The translations under genes and the position numbers were made by a program. 64,000 nucleotides of DNA from assembly GCA_003290165.1 (NCBI GenBank), contig QNQO01000538.1, positions 124,001-188,000 on the forward strand, in the 5' to 3' direction. Shown in pieces: positions 32,878 to 45,479 of this stretch (position 1 is the first letter of the stretch; each line of letters opens with the position of its first letter). Source of the stretch: Berberis thunbergii. Taxonomy: Eukaryota > Streptophyta > Magnoliopsida > Ranunculales > Berberidaceae. Under the pieces are notes generated by a model. It ran no database searches. It was given only the letters and a program-made list of their open reading frames with translations, and was not told where the DNA came from.

Positions 32878-35800
32878 ATGGAGAACTCAGCTTCTCCATT
32901 GGCTCACAAGCAAAACCCACAACTACCTGGGCGCAAATTTAACACTCCCCAGAAAGATTTATGGGTTGTTGTACGAGAAGGGTCCTTGTCTGAAGTAGAT
33001 TCTGCATTGGCAATGTTGAAGAAGAATGGAGGAAACGTTGATGCAAGGAATGTATTTGGCCTCACCCCACTTCACATTGCAACATGGAGAAATCACGTGC
33101 CTATTGTTAGGAGACTGCTTGTCGCTGGTGCTGATCCTGATGCCAGGGTATATTTCTCATCTATACCTTTTTTCTGGTCTCTTATGTTATTCAATATATG
33201 TCTTCTATACCCCCCACCCCTCTCTTAGCAAGTTGACTATGGTGATCCCATGAAAATTATCTTAATCTCTGTTTATTAGATAAAATGGAATTCAATATGC
33301 TAATCCTATGAAAGAAAAATAAATTCGAAGGTTTATTGCTTATGCTGATGGGGTTATCCGATTCCTGGATGTTTGCTGTTGCCAACTCTTTGTGATACAT
33401 GAATCCCTAAACAAGGTTTAAAAAATCTTAATTGAGAACTGAGGCGTGAGGTGTAACTTGTTAAGTGAGGCATGAGCCTTATTGAACTGAGGCTTAAGCT
33501 TCCCTCAATCAGTTTATGATTTAATAAACAATCATTTGTATCAGTGGGTACTGATTTGATCAATTTTGGAAAAACCTATGAGGCGTAACCCTCAGTTCGT
33601 TAACCATAAGCCTCGCACTGAGGTGAGCCCCAAATCGTAACCTTACATCGTTTTTTAAAACATATCCCTAAATTTTCATTTGGACAACAATATAAGATAA
33701 TAATCACTTGGTATCTTATGCAGTCCACAATGTGTTGGAGGAAAAGGAATGTCAGATGCTGAAAAATGATTAGTACCTGCTCTGCTTGGAACTTTAGGAT
33801 TAGGTTGACCATTACCAGGTCTAGGTGTTATGGATGTTTTTAATATACTTGTAGAAAATGTTCAAATTGTATTGATGACATGTTGGTGGTAGCTTTCAGC
33901 GAGTATTAAAACTTTTAGTCTCCAAAATTATACTCCAGTGGATAGAGTCTCCATGTTATGTTTGAAAGTTTGTGATATCAGATGTATGATTTCATATATT
34001 TTCCTTCTAGGATGGAGAATCTGGATGGAGTAGCCTACACAGGGCACTCCATTTTGGTCATTTAGCTGTGGCAAGTATTCTTCTTCAATCTGGTGCTTCC
34101 CTCACCCTAGAGGACTCTAAAAGTCGTACACCGGCCGATCTCCTTTCTGGGCCAGTATTGCAGGTGGTTGGAGAGGAACATGATTCAGGTATATCAATAA
34201 AATAAAATTGAAAATCTTAGGGACTAGGTTTTGTTGATGTTGTTGGGTATACCACACAATGAACACACGTTGGGTGTCACTTTGGTAATCATGGCTTTCA
34301 TAATATAATAATTGTAAACAGTCTGATTCATATGTTTGGTGGTTGTTCATATCCTTCTTAGTTGCTAGAGACGTCTTCAGTTGGGGAAGTGGAGCAAACT
34401 ATCAACTTGGAACTGGGAATGCATGCATACAAAAGTTACCATGTAGACTTGATGCGCTTCAAGGATCACATATCAAGATGCTTTCTGCTTCGAAGTTCCA
34501 TAGTGTAGCTGTTGGTACTCATGGAGAAGTATATACTTGGGGATTTGGAAGGGGAGGCCGACTTGGACACCCTGACTTTGATATACACAGGTAAAACGAG
34601 ACTTAGATATCTTCTTCTGATAGACATCCACAATAACATGTCTAAGCACATATGAACATGTTATTATTTTTCATTTTCATCTATTGGCAATACTCTTTAT
34701 GCTGAACAGTCTTTTAAAAAATACAACTGTTCCTTAATAATTTTCTTCTCCTTAGAGCATGTCAAAATGTTGTACAAAAGTGATGTAGGTGATAAATAGA
34801 GGCATTGCGCTATCAAGAACTTGACAGTCATCCATGTGAGACAGGTGTCGGCAATCTGGTAATATAGTTGTGTCGTTGAGCCCAGTCAATCCTCAATCTG
34901 GGATCAAACCCCCATCAATGACCCATTTGCCTAAGGAAAAAAAGAGGAATGTGGATCGTATACTGACATGCTGATAAGGAGGCCACGAGCAATCTTCTTC
35001 AGTCGTTGGCCAAAGCAAGTGTCAGGCTCTCATATATTTTTTCTTGACATGAATAGGAAACTGTAGTCTGATTTGAAGTTCATAGCATTTTCTTATCCTT
35101 CAAATTTTTAACATGAACTATCTCATCTTGGAGCATTATGAACTTGTTGTCTTAAAGCATGCAATATGAATGATCTTCAATTCTCTAGATGTCGTTAAGT
35201 TGTGTATAAAGTATGTACATTAGAAATGCCAATTAAAATAGTTTTCAATCACAAAGGGATAGACCAAAGTGGTGAGGCACAATGTTCCTTTTTGGGGTTT
35301 AATTCTTTGATCATTTACAGCGGACAAGCTGCTGTTATTACTCCAAGACAAGTCAATTGTTTAAGATCTCGACGAGTCAAGGCAATTGCTGCTGCTAAAC
35401 ATCACACTGTCGCTACAACAGAGGGAGGGGAGGTGTTCACATGGGGATCCAATAGAGGTATAACATTGAGTGTTTTACATTATACTGAAGTACTAATGTG
35501 CGACTCAGCGATAAAGGATTCTTAAATGCTTTCTCATCATTCTTGTCTACTTCATTTATGTTAAAATAATGCTTTTACATCGATTAGGCCTGCATATAAA
35601 TGCAAAAAACCTCAACTATGAAAATATTCTGCTTAGCTATCATTCAACATATAAATAGGGATTTGCCATTAGTTCGCTGGGAATTTGTGATTACTGAAGA
35701 AAAGTATTCTCATATTCTTTGCAGAGGGCCAACTTGGTTATACTTCGGTGGATACCCAACCTACACCTAGGCGTGTCAGCTCCCTAAAGAGTGTAATAGT

Positions 35801-38800
35801 TGCCGTCGCAGCAGCTAATAAACACACTGCTGTGATTTCGGAGTCTGGTGAAGTTTTTACGTGGGGCTGCAATAAGGAGGGTCAGCTGGGTTATGGAACC
35901 TCAAACTCTGCTTCAAATTACACGCCAAGGGCTGTTGAATGCCTGAAGGGAAAAGTTCTAACTGGAGTGGCAGCTGCAAAATATCATACAGTTGTACTAG
36001 GTGCAGATGGTGAGGTGAGTCAATAAAAATTAATTAATTATCTATATCCTTAATTTACATGCTGTTTTTGATGTGGTTTATTAAGGCCCTTACTTGAATC
36101 CACTGGAGGCTCACTGCAGTGTGTAGTTGACATTTAGAGCTTATGCACTTCTCAAGTAAACGATTAATGTTTTGATCCCTCCCCGACGTGCCACTGTAAC
36201 TTTATTTTTACCTCGGCTGAATTTGCTTGCTAGAAATAGCGTGCTATTCAGTTTTTGTATGAATGTTGAATTTTTATGTTAAAATTAAATGGATTGGGTA
36301 GTCTGTAACAATATTATGCAAATCTGCTTATACTTATTAATTAATATCACCTGTGTCATGACGGGGAGCAGCATTTTCCTAAACCCTAATAAAACTGCTG
36401 GTCGAAAGCACTTAAATGGACAAGTAGCACGTCTTTAATGGTGAAGCAAGTACAATTTTAAGTGGTGTAGATGTACTTGGGATTTGATGCTGATGCTTTA
36501 CATAAATTGTGATATGTAGGTGTTCACTTGGGGTTATAGGCTTGTTACTCCCAGGCGCATAGTCATGTCAAGGAATGTCAAGAAAAGCGGAGGCACTCAA
36601 TTAAAGTTCCATCGCATGGAGCGTCTTCATGTCGTGGCGATAGCTGCAGGGATGGTACATAGCTTGGCTCTAACAGATGATGGTTCATTATTCTACTGGG
36701 TGTCATCTGATCCTGATCTCCGTTGCAGACAGGTTTGATTTGAATGCATATGGATTCCAATGTTTACCATCCTCTTCATATGTGTCTAACTCTTACGCTT
36801 TCTATTGTGTGTTGTTATTGTATGTAGCTTTATTCAATGTGTGGGAGAAACCTCGTGAGTATTTCTGCCGGAAAGTACTGGACTGCTGCAGTTTCAACTA
36901 CGGGTGATATTTATATGTGGGATGGGAAGAAAGGTAAAGGAGAACCTCCTGTTCTTACTCGGTTACATGGTGTGAAGCATGCCACTTCAGTTTCAGTTGG
37001 CGAAACTCATTTGTTGATGGTTTGTGCTCTTTATCATCCTATCTATCTTCCAAAACTGGCTGAGAATCCTCCCAAGTCAAGATTAGAGAAAGGGAATGAA
37101 CTGGATGAGGATTTTATGTTTGACAAAGTAGAAGACAAAAATGTGAATAATGAGACTGATGCTAACAAGTCTATACCAAGTTTGAAAAGCCTTTGTGAAA
37201 AAGCAGCTGCAGAACATCTAGTGGAGCCAAAAAATGCTATACAACTTCTTGAAGTTGCAGATTCTCTTGGGGCAGATGACCTGAGGAAGCACTGCGAGGT
37301 AATCATTTAGATTTTGATGGTATGATTTTTCATTTGCATTTTATTGTAACATTTCTTTCTCTTTCTCTCTACTCTTTCCCCCTACCTTCTTTTGATAATT
37401 AACAAAGATATAGTGTTATTGAAACAAAATGAAAGAAGCTAAATATAGTGTATACAAGTGATAAGCTAAGGAGGTCTCTGTAAATAGACAAAAAATGACA
37501 CTATGAATTAAGAAGTCCAGAAGCATTTGATTAAAGCTTAAGAATGGAAAATTTCCAATGCAACATGAAGTCATCAAAATGGGTAGTTCTGAACTTGAGG
37601 ATGGTCTTACACCAGTTATATGGATGCCCTTTCACATTTAAGATGCAACTTTCCACCAGTGTGGCATGGCGATCAATCTATTTTGGCATCAACAAGTTGC
37701 ACAGGCAAGGTGTTTGGAAGAAAAGTCCTAAGCGATCTTGTAGCATCTAGGTCATGAATTTAATGATGATCGGCTGTGCACTATCCTTAAATGCTACTGT
37801 GTGTTTCTCTATCTATCCAAAACACAAATTTGTAAGAGGAACAATAATGTCTTGTTTTGTCAATATTATTATATTGTGCTTTGCATTTCTTTTTCGGCCA
37901 TTTAAGTTGATGCTAATGAAGCATCAGTATAAATGCAGGATATATGCATACGCAATTTGGACTATATTGTTACAGTCTCAGCTCAGGCTATCGCAAATGC
38001 TTCTCCTGAGATACTCGCTAATCTAGAAAAATTATTGGATGCCAAATCCTCTGAGCCATGGAGTTACCGTCGTCTTCCAACCCCAACCGCTACGTTCCCT
38101 GCTGTTATTAACAGTGAAGAGGACAACAGTGATAGTGAATATCTTAGGGTACGTGACAACCACTTAAAACCCACCTCAAAAATTTATGGAGGCAAGAGAT
38201 TGGATTGCTTTCTACACCCAAATGATGGTGCAGACGAAGCCATTACTAGACAAATTCGTGCTATACGGAAGAAGCTGCAGCAGATAGAGATGCTTGAGGT
38301 CAAGCAATCTGAAGGCCATCTTCTCGATGACCAGCAATTAGCAAAACTTCAGACCAAGTCAGCTCTCGAGAGCTCGCTTGCTGAGCTTGGTATTCCAGTT
38401 CACAAAGAAGATAAACTTCCAGTATCTTTCGAAGAGAAGGGGCCTAAAAAGCACAAAAAGAAAAGCAAGAAAAATGCTGCACAAGGTGCAGTCTCTCCTG
38501 TAATTTCCGAGAGTGCTGAATGTTTTCCAATAAAGGGGTTCTTGGCCAGTGATAACTCTCAAGTTTCAAAAGAAAAGGTCAGTTTTACTTGCTGCTTCCT
38601 ATGCACTTTTTTGTTCTTTTTTTAATTATTGACATTCAACTAGAAATCTGAGACAAACTTGGTGGGCTGTACTTGATGTTGATTGTTATACAGCATTGGT
38701 TGCACCCACTTATTTAGTTTTAGAGTGCACATTTTTGAAATTTAAATTTTCATGTTCCTTAACAGTACCCGTTTTTTGGAAGTTGTAGCACTTGTAAAGT

Positions 38801-40667
38801 GTCTCATCAGGAAATGCAAAATTATCTCAAACTCATGGAAATTATAGGAGTACCCCAACTTCAATGTCAGAGTTCATCAAATTCATGCAGGACACCTGAT
38901 AGCAAGTTTCAGTTTATACATGCAGATTACTTATCAAGCTGCATTTGACTTTGTTTAGGAGCAAGACAAGGAGTTAGAAGAAACTGGTGACAAACAGATA
39001 TCAGAAGGTGTTGCTTTTCGTACTCCTAAGAAAGATGTTCCTCAAATTGGTAAGAAAGATGCTCCTCAAATTGGTAATGTTAAGCCAGCATCACCTGCTG
39101 TATCCAAGAAGAAGAAGAAAGGTGGTCTGTCCATGTTCTTGAGTGGAGCACTTGATGATGTTCCCAAAGATGTTGCTCCTCCCCCACCACCTACTCCAAA
39201 AATTGAGGGCCCTGCATGGGGTGGTGCTAAGGTTTTGAAAAAAACTACTTCCCTTCTTGTTATTCAGGATGAACAAAGCAAAACAATGGAGAAACAGCCA
39301 AAGGGAAAGCTGAAACCGCAGGTAGATGATGAGGGAAAGAAGGTTGGACACCTATGTTTGAGTTCATTTATGCCTGTGGGTGGAGCATCCAACCCAATAG
39401 CTGTGGTGTCGGCTCGCGCTTCGTTGGCATCTGAAGGAGAGAAGGGTACTCCTCCTTGGGCTGCTGCAGGGACCTCCCCCATTTTTTACCGGCCATCTCT
39501 GAGGGACATTCAAATGCAAGAGGTATGAAAAATTTTAAATTCCCCGTTTCAGATTTTCAGCTGTTATGTTAACTGACATTCACCATTTGTGAAATCATAG
39601 TTATGCTTTTGCCTATGAAGAACATGTTGTGTCGTTAACGATTAAATTTCTATTTATATTCACTTTCATGCTGTAAAGGGTTTTTAGATATACCCACACA
39701 TCGCTGGATTCATGTCCGACAGTATTTCATCTTCCCGTTTTGAAATGAGCCTGCAAGATTATCTTTCTCAAAATACCCTTCAGTTAGAATTTTGAATGTG
39801 AAAATCTGGCCAAGAGACGTTTCACACAGATTTTTGGTTGATTGTGTTTGAGGGACAATGGGAAGTTACAATCCCTATGCTTCGACTGCAGGTGTGTTAG
39901 TTACCCATCTTCCAGGGTGTATGTCTAACTTTGAATCAGTGTTGGGGAGGTATGTGGAAAAACCTCATTATAACTAATGTTAACTTGGACAGGCCAAACT
40001 TGAGTCAATGGGCACAGTTGAGTGGTTTTTTTTAAACCAAACAAATGAGTAGGTTAGGTTGTGCTATGACACATCTCTAACTTCGGTTAGGCCTGATGTA
40101 GCAGCCTGACAACAAGAGACCTATCACTCTTACTAAGTTCAGTAGAAGATTAATGAACTTTGTTTATGATAAGCGTATGCGGTGATTGGATTCAGACTCA
40201 GCAAACTCGAGTCTGATGTTAAGTTGGGTTAAGCAGCTAGAATATGGTCGGACTGGGCCACTTGGGCTATTCTTCAATCCAACCAACCTAAAATGATACC
40301 TGGGCTTGGTTGATCATGCCCAGTCCCAGTGTTAAGGGCATTTAACTTGTTGGCTACCTCTCATACAGAGTGACGGAATTCTATTTCTTCCATTATTGTT
40401 AACTGGGCAAATCTTTTAACGTGGCTTCTCATTTGAATGCAGGAGAAGAAGCACCAAAGTTTTTCCCATAGCCCGAAGACGAAGACAGCTGGGTTCTCGG
40501 TCACGACTGGGCAGGGCTCTCCATCTGACTCAAGTGTCTCAAGTAAGTGGTTCAAGCCGGAGATCCAGTCACCTTCATCTATTCGTTCTATTCAGATCGA
40601 GGAGAAGGCCATGAAGGACCTCAAGCGCTTCTACAGCAGTGTAAAGCTGGTGAGAAACCAGACTTGA
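32878..40667 (+). CDS. Ankyrin repeat / RCC1 family protein (AT3G03790-like, IBTK-like), 10 coding exons
   Basis: Exons: 32878-33147, 34011-34188, 34362-34590, 35321-35457, 35725-36014, 36520-36732, 36828-37298, 37939-38577, 38959-39522, 40443-40667. All introns are GT-AG, phases agree, and 3216 bp gives 1071 residues, close to the Arabidopsis protein. Two ankyrin repeats (about 58-125; GLTPLHIATWRNHVPIVRRL, GWSSLHRALHFGHLAVASIL) are followed by RCC1 repeats (about 150-520; DVFSWGSGANYQLGTG, EVYTWGFGRGGRLGHP, EVFTWGCNKEGQLGYG), which form a beta-propeller. Residues about 560-610 (NAIQLLEVADSLGADDLRKH) resemble the end of a BTB fold, as expected if this is the plant counterpart of animal IBTK, which is ankyrin-RCC1-BTB. 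The C-terminal third is charged and low-complexity with a KKKKKGGLSMFLSGALDDVP motif and the conserved end AMKDLKRFYSSVKLVRN. The plant function is not established; a scaffold or ubiquitin-ligase adaptor role is inference. The gene looks intact. Confidence 0.93.
33412..33664. mobile_element. hAT-type MITE in intron 1, 253 bp, perfect 8 bp duplication
   Basis: It is flanked by identical TCCCTAAA (33404-33411 and 33665-33672). The left end is CAAGGTTTAAAAAATC; the right end reverse-complemented is TATGTTTTAAAAAACG. The interior is rich in gaggcg/gcctca words (GAACTGAGGCGTGAGG; GCCTCGCACTGAGG). It is the same type as the element at 49270. It lies in intron 1 away from splice sites and does not disturb the reading frame. 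Confidence 0.85.
39028..39075 (+). repeat. In-frame 24 bp tandem repeat in exon 9
   Basis: Two adjacent 24 bp units encode KKDVPQIG and KKDAPQIG in the low-complexity C-terminal region of the ankyrin-RCC1 protein. They differ at one base. The repeat preserves frame and lies outside the folded domains. Confidence 0.9.
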
Positions 40668-41276
40668 ATCATCATCTAACTCATCTGCTCAGTTAGGTAG
40701 GAAAAAGAAAAATGTGGATCATGGTTCTTTCTTCAAAAGTTGCGTTAGTGAAAATGCGACTGTACAGTTATACAGATGATGATCCATTTGTACATTGAAT
40801 TCTTTTAGATTCACAAGTTAGGTGTCATTTCCTTTTCCTTCGGTATAGACTTAGAAATTCCTTGAATAAGAAAGTTAACCTTGAATGTATATGGTGTGTT
40901 CAGTTGGTTTAATCACTGCATCCACTTGAATATTTGATCAAAATGTTTAGAACTTGCTTGATTAGTGATGAGACTACTCTAGTGGCTATGATGTCAAGTT
41001 GTATTGCCGAGGGATGTGGTGGTGTTATTAATTATGGTGGTGGAATCGGATGGATTGGTCATTGTAGTCTTGAAGGTGGTCATGGCAAGTATGGAGTTGA
41101 AAAGTGTGGATGGGATTGTAAAAGATCATGCCTAGTTTGATCATGATGAGGGTTTATTTTATTTTATTTTTTCTCACAAGTCCACTTTTCTGAACGAAGA
41201 CCTCTACATTTCGGAATACATTTTCTTTGAGTGAATAAGTAAAGAACTTTGAACTTCAGCTTTTTTACTCATTATT
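40668..41276. other. 3' UTR of the ankyrin-RCC1 gene and intergenic DNA
   Basis: The 3' UTR likely ends near 40870-40900 (AATAAG near 40866). The glycine-rich 68-codon frame 40934-41140 has no known domain, and I do not call it a gene. Confidence 0.5.
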
Positions 41277-41417
41277 CATTACACGAAATTGACATTTTTA
41301 TAACAATTCTATGACACTTTTGAGTTGTAATAATACACTAAACAATTTCAAGTCAAATATAAATTTAGTCAAAACAATGAAAAACAGTTTTACAATAAAT
41401 TAGAACACCATAAATAG

Positions 41418-42072
41418 TGATGATAAATAAAACGGTCACACTCCGGAGTCGTACAGTGTCATGATGATCTTGAGGAATCACTGCCTCAAGCGTGTCCAGC
41501 CCAAGCGGTTCTAAGCTCGCCCAACTACAGTCCGCTAGGCAGACTTAAACTCTCACAAGTCCACACGTCTCACAGCTATCATCAATACTCGTAAACTTTT
41601 TTCAGACAAGTATCTCGAGGACCAGCTTTGGACGTGTAACTACAACTGCTTTATGATTTTAACAAGGAAGTAAATACCAGAGTATCTTCCACACAGGAAA
41701 ACTCACTTCTACATATTCTTTTTGGATTGGGAACTATCTCCCGCATATTTAGGAACACAAAACTAACATGAAACTTCCCTTCTACAACACGACTTCTAAT
41801 TAGGGAGGGATATCCACGAAGATCTCTTTCATAAACTACGCCTATGATGGCCTGGCAGAGCCAAACTCCTTGCACTATAAATAAGATATGAGGTTGGTAA
41901 GCTAATGTACACTACAAATTCTATGTTACAACATTACACATTCCTCAGAGCCATGTCTGACTTTAGCATCGGAGTGCCATCGGCCACCCCGCAGTGGTCT
42001 ATGGATCACATGCGTTACTTGTGCAGGTCAGCGAGATTAGGTCAAAGCAGAGAGCGAAAAAAGACTATAGTT
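41418..42072 (+). repeat. 5' LTR of the Tat element
   Basis: It begins TGATGATAAATAAAACGG and aligns along its length with the 3' LTR. A TATAAATA box lies near 41876-41883 (ACTATAAATAAGATATG). The 3' border, just before the primer binding site, has lost the expected CA. Confidence 0.85.
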
Positions 42073-42090
42073 TGGCGCTGTCCGTGGGGA
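42073..42090 (+). other. Primer binding site of the Tat element
   Basis: TGGCGCTGTCCGTGGGGA directly follows the 5' LTR. It resembles the TGGCGCCG...GGGGA primer site used by many plant Ty3/gypsy elements (tRNA-Asp type), with mismatches. Confidence 0.65.
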
Positions 42091-42144
42091 CGATATAGTT
42101 CATAACTTTATACTAATCGCCGTCTCCTATCAAAACCTAGAGAG

Positions 42145-42760
42145 ATGATGACCACCAGGTCAAGCAACAACATAAAACTAGGGAACACATTCGAAGCTCA
42201 GATCATCCCTGTTCCGCCTCTCTCGGCGGATCCTGTCGTGCACAGGCAACCAACTCACGCTCTTGCGCCAACGGCAACACTGTTGAACCCCGGGTCAGAT
42301 GTACGATCTCTTTTCATACACTAGGCTCTGTCAATGATTAAGACGCTTGAATCAATGAAGCAATGCCCTGACGAAACCCTAGGGACGTGTTAAACCCACC
42401 TTAACAACGGGTTGATCACCGTCCGCGTATGCAGCGACACAACAACTGTCTCGGCTTCATCAATGGGTTGCAAAAAGGAAAGTTTTATAATCGTCCGACA
42501 TTGGACCCTTCAGCAAGCATGGCGGACCTGACAAAGGAAGCAAGAAACTTCATTGTCCTGGGAAAAAGATGGATGGGAGCCGAACCTGGGGAGCCATCGA
42601 TCAATAGATTACATGTGCTTCATGGAGCACATTCCGAGTCCAAACTATCAAACAGGTCCAGAAAGAGGGCTCTACGAGTTATGAGGATTCAAACGATACA
42701 TGGCGAGTAGCCGCCACAATACGATCGGAGGCAAGGCTCATTTGCATCGCTGGCATTTAC
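42145..42760 (+). pseudogene. gag remnant of the Tat element
   Basis: An N-terminal piece begins near ATGATGACCACC (42145). A C-terminal gag piece at 42429-42600 reads FINGLQKGKFYN and SMADLTKEARNFI, matching the end of the retrotransposon gag domain. The intervening core is missing or scrambled, and stops separate the pieces. The length is far below the 400-600 codons usual for this lineage, implying internal deletion. Confidence 0.6.
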
Positions 42761-42809
42761 GCAGAAGGATCTCCAGGGCATACAACTCTCGCACGACGAC
42801 GCCCTGGTG

Positions 42810-43130
42810 GTGACAATTTCCCTGGCGGGCTGGTAGGTGAGAAGGACCTTGGTTGATACTGGAAGCTCAACGTCATGTTCCTCTGCACACTTCGCAACAT
42901 GCAACTAGACGAAGTAGCATTGACCCTTGACAGTCGTCCAGTGACCGACTTCAGTGGCAAGAAACAACTCCCTATGGGAAAGATACAACTGACAATAACA
43001 GCGGGAGAGCAACCAACTCATAAAATTCTGTTTCAAGAGTTCATAGTGATCGACACGCCTTCGGCGTACAATGTGGTTCTAGGAAGACCCTAAATACATC
43101 ATATGGAAGCGGCGGTCTCCACCCTGCACT
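42810..43130 (+). pseudogene. Aspartic protease remnant of the Tat element
   Basis: The LVDTGSSTS active-site motif (about 42847-42873) is followed, after a frame change, by TLRNMQLDEVALTLDSRPVT (from about 42884) and VIDTPSAYNVVLGRP (about 43047-43091), the typical layout of Tat-lineage proteases. The frame change just after the active site disables it. Confidence 0.8.
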
Positions 43131-43559
43131 AGTGCTTCAAGTACCCTACAAACTAAGCAGTCAATACACTAAGAGGAGACCAGTTGGCGGCCAAGGAATG
43201 CCAATACATGGCGACTTTGCCTCCCGACAGTCTTCAATGGGTAGCAAATCCAATGGCCAATACTACCCTCTGAACAACCCTAAGCACAAGAGAAGAGCAA
43301 CATACACTGGGTAACAAGGCATCGGTAAAACCTAGAGGAAGGCCCAATGTCGGATAGCCAGAGGAAGAAATCGTCGCGGTCTACCTCGACAACCCTCGAA
43401 ACAGTAAGGCTATTTAGATCGGTTCCCGCCTAAGCAAGGTAGTGGCGAAGCAGCTTACGGAGGTGTTGCTGCGTAACCAGGACATCTTCGCCTAGACCAT
43501 GTGAGATATGGTGGGGATCAATCTGTCAATAATCACTCATTGCCTCGAGGTCGACCCTC

Positions 43560-44340
43560 GAATTAAACTGCCAGACAGAAGAAGAGGCCCGTGGCGCCCG
43601 AAAGGAACGCAATCATAAACGAGGAGGTACAACGTTTACTCGATGCAGACATGATCAAGGAAGCGCGATACCCCGATTGGCTGGCAAACATTGTTCTCGT
43701 GAAAAATAAAAAGGGAAGTGGAGAGTGTGCATAAACTACACTAACCTAAACAAAGCTTGCCCAAATGACAACTTCCCAATCCCCCCGCATCGATTTAATC
43801 GTAGATGCCACTTCGGGACACAACCTACTCAGCTTTATGGACGCTTATTCAGGCTACAGTCAAATATTGATGCACCCCCAGATCAAGAAAAAACCTCTTT
43901 CGTAATGGAAAGATGAATATACTGCTATCGGGTAATGCCATTCGGCTTGAAGAATGCAAGGGCTACTTACCAATGATTGGTCAACCGAATGTTCAAAAAG
44001 CAGATGAGTAGAAACATGGAAGTATACATCGACGACATGCTGGTCAAGAGCCTTCGCATCCCCGACCATATATGAGATTTTGCCAAAGCATTCGACCAAT
44101 ACAGGAAATACCGGATGAAACTCAACTCACAAAAGTATACGTTTAGAGTCGAGTCGAAAATATTCCAGGGCTACATAGTGAACAAAAGAAGGTTCGAAGC
44201 CGATCCAAAACAGATTTATGTTTTTCTCGACATGAAATCTCTGACCAATATTAGAGACATTCAGAGCCTGACTAGGAGGGTGGTATCTTTCAACAAATTT
44301 ATATCAAAGTCATCCGACAAATGCCTCCCATTCTTCAAGA
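43560..44340 (+). pseudogene. Reverse transcriptase remnant of the Tat element
   Basis: Segments in order: EVQRLLDADMIKEARYPDWL (about 43627-43686), YTNLNKAC, SFMDAYSGYSQI (43833-43868), MPFGLKNA-type and the catalytic YIDDMLVK (about 44023-44046). Several stops and frameshifts separate them. The last segment continues into the RNase H frame at 44115. Confidence 0.85.
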
Positions 44341-45170
44341 TACTAAAAGGGAGCAAAGGATTCTCGTGGAACGATGAATGCAAACAAGCCTTTCAGAACC
44401 TAAAAGCATACATGGGGAGTCCGGAGCTACTCTCGAAGCCCGCAATAGACAAAACACTATACCTGTACTTGTTTGTTTCCAAATACGCCGTCGGCTCGAA
44501 CCTTCTACGAGACGACCAAGGAACCCAGAGGCCAGTATACTACACCAGCAAAACCTTGGTAGAAGCAGAAGCACACTATCTAGACCTAGAAAAGTTGGTT
44601 CTAGCACATGTCATGTCCTCTAGGAAACTGAGGCTCTATTTTCAGACCCATTCCATAACGGTCCTGACCAAACATCCACTTCGCTCGATATTGTATAAAC
44701 CTGGGCTGTCTGACAAGATGGTGAAATGGGCGGTAGATATCGAGCAGTTCATCATAAGCTATGTTCTAACAACCGCCATCAAAGCCCAGGCGCTTGCAGA
44801 TTTCATTGTTGAATTTATCGGCGGAGAAAAGCCAATGATAGACTTTCAACCCTTGGAGTCAGATGTCCAAGCATGGACCCTGCGCTGCGACGAATCTTCA
44901 ACAGATAGGGCGAGCGGAGCAGGGATCACACTCCACTCCCTCAGCGGCTACACCCTCAAAAAGCCCATCAAATTCGACTTCATCGCTTCAAATAACGAGG
45001 CTGAATACGAAGCACTCATGTCCGGCCTAAAACTAGCGTTCGAGATCGACATAGATCACCTAACAGCATACAGCGACTCAAGACTAGTGGTCAACTAGGT
45101 CAAAGGAGATTTCAATAGCAAAAATCCCCACATGATAGCTTACCGCAACAAGGTACTTGGCGTAATGGAA
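44340..45170 (+). pseudogene. Dual RNase H region of the Tat element
   Basis: A 327-codon open frame (44115-45098) carries the end of RT and a first RNase H (SKYAVGSNLLRDDQGTQRPV, YYTSKTLVEAEAHYLDLEKL), then the linker AIKAQALADFIVEF, then a second archaeal-type RNase H (SGAGITLHSLSGYTL; ASNNEAEYEALMSGLKLAFE; YSDSRLVVN). The expected D-G-S at the second domain's start reads DESS. A TAG follows VVN where family members continue QVKG. This is the best-preserved part of the element. Confidence 0.88.
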
Positions 45171-45479
45171 AAATTCAAGAGCTGCTAGCTCACACGGTGC
45201 CCTCAAGGCGATAACCAAAGAGCTAGCAAAAGAAGCCTCAGCCTCCAACGAAGTCTTTAGTGGCCACCTCGAGTATCAAGAAGGTAAAGTCTCGATGAGG
45301 ATGAGCACAGAGATATCTGCTGCAGAAACACAACCAAATTGGATGACTCTGATACTAGAATATATAGCATCGGGAGCCCTACCAATCGAGAAGGTCGAAA
45401 CACGAAAAATTAAATACAGGAGCAGCAAAGTACACTTTCCTAAATGACAAGTTATACTACAAGAGATCGGCGACGGGCC

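Noticed and set aside
37043..37306. Minus-strand frame opposite exon 7 of the ankyrin-RCC1 gene
   Set aside because: The sense strand encodes a conserved family protein with matching splice sites; the antisense frame is a by-product.
40934..41140. Glycine-rich 68-codon frame downstream of the ankyrin-RCC1 gene
   Set aside because: There is no start context, domain or splice structure; GGTGG-rich DNA gives glycine runs by chance.
44335..44623. Frames antisense to or overlapping the RNase H region
   Set aside because: They are shadows of the well-supported plus-strand RNase H frame.
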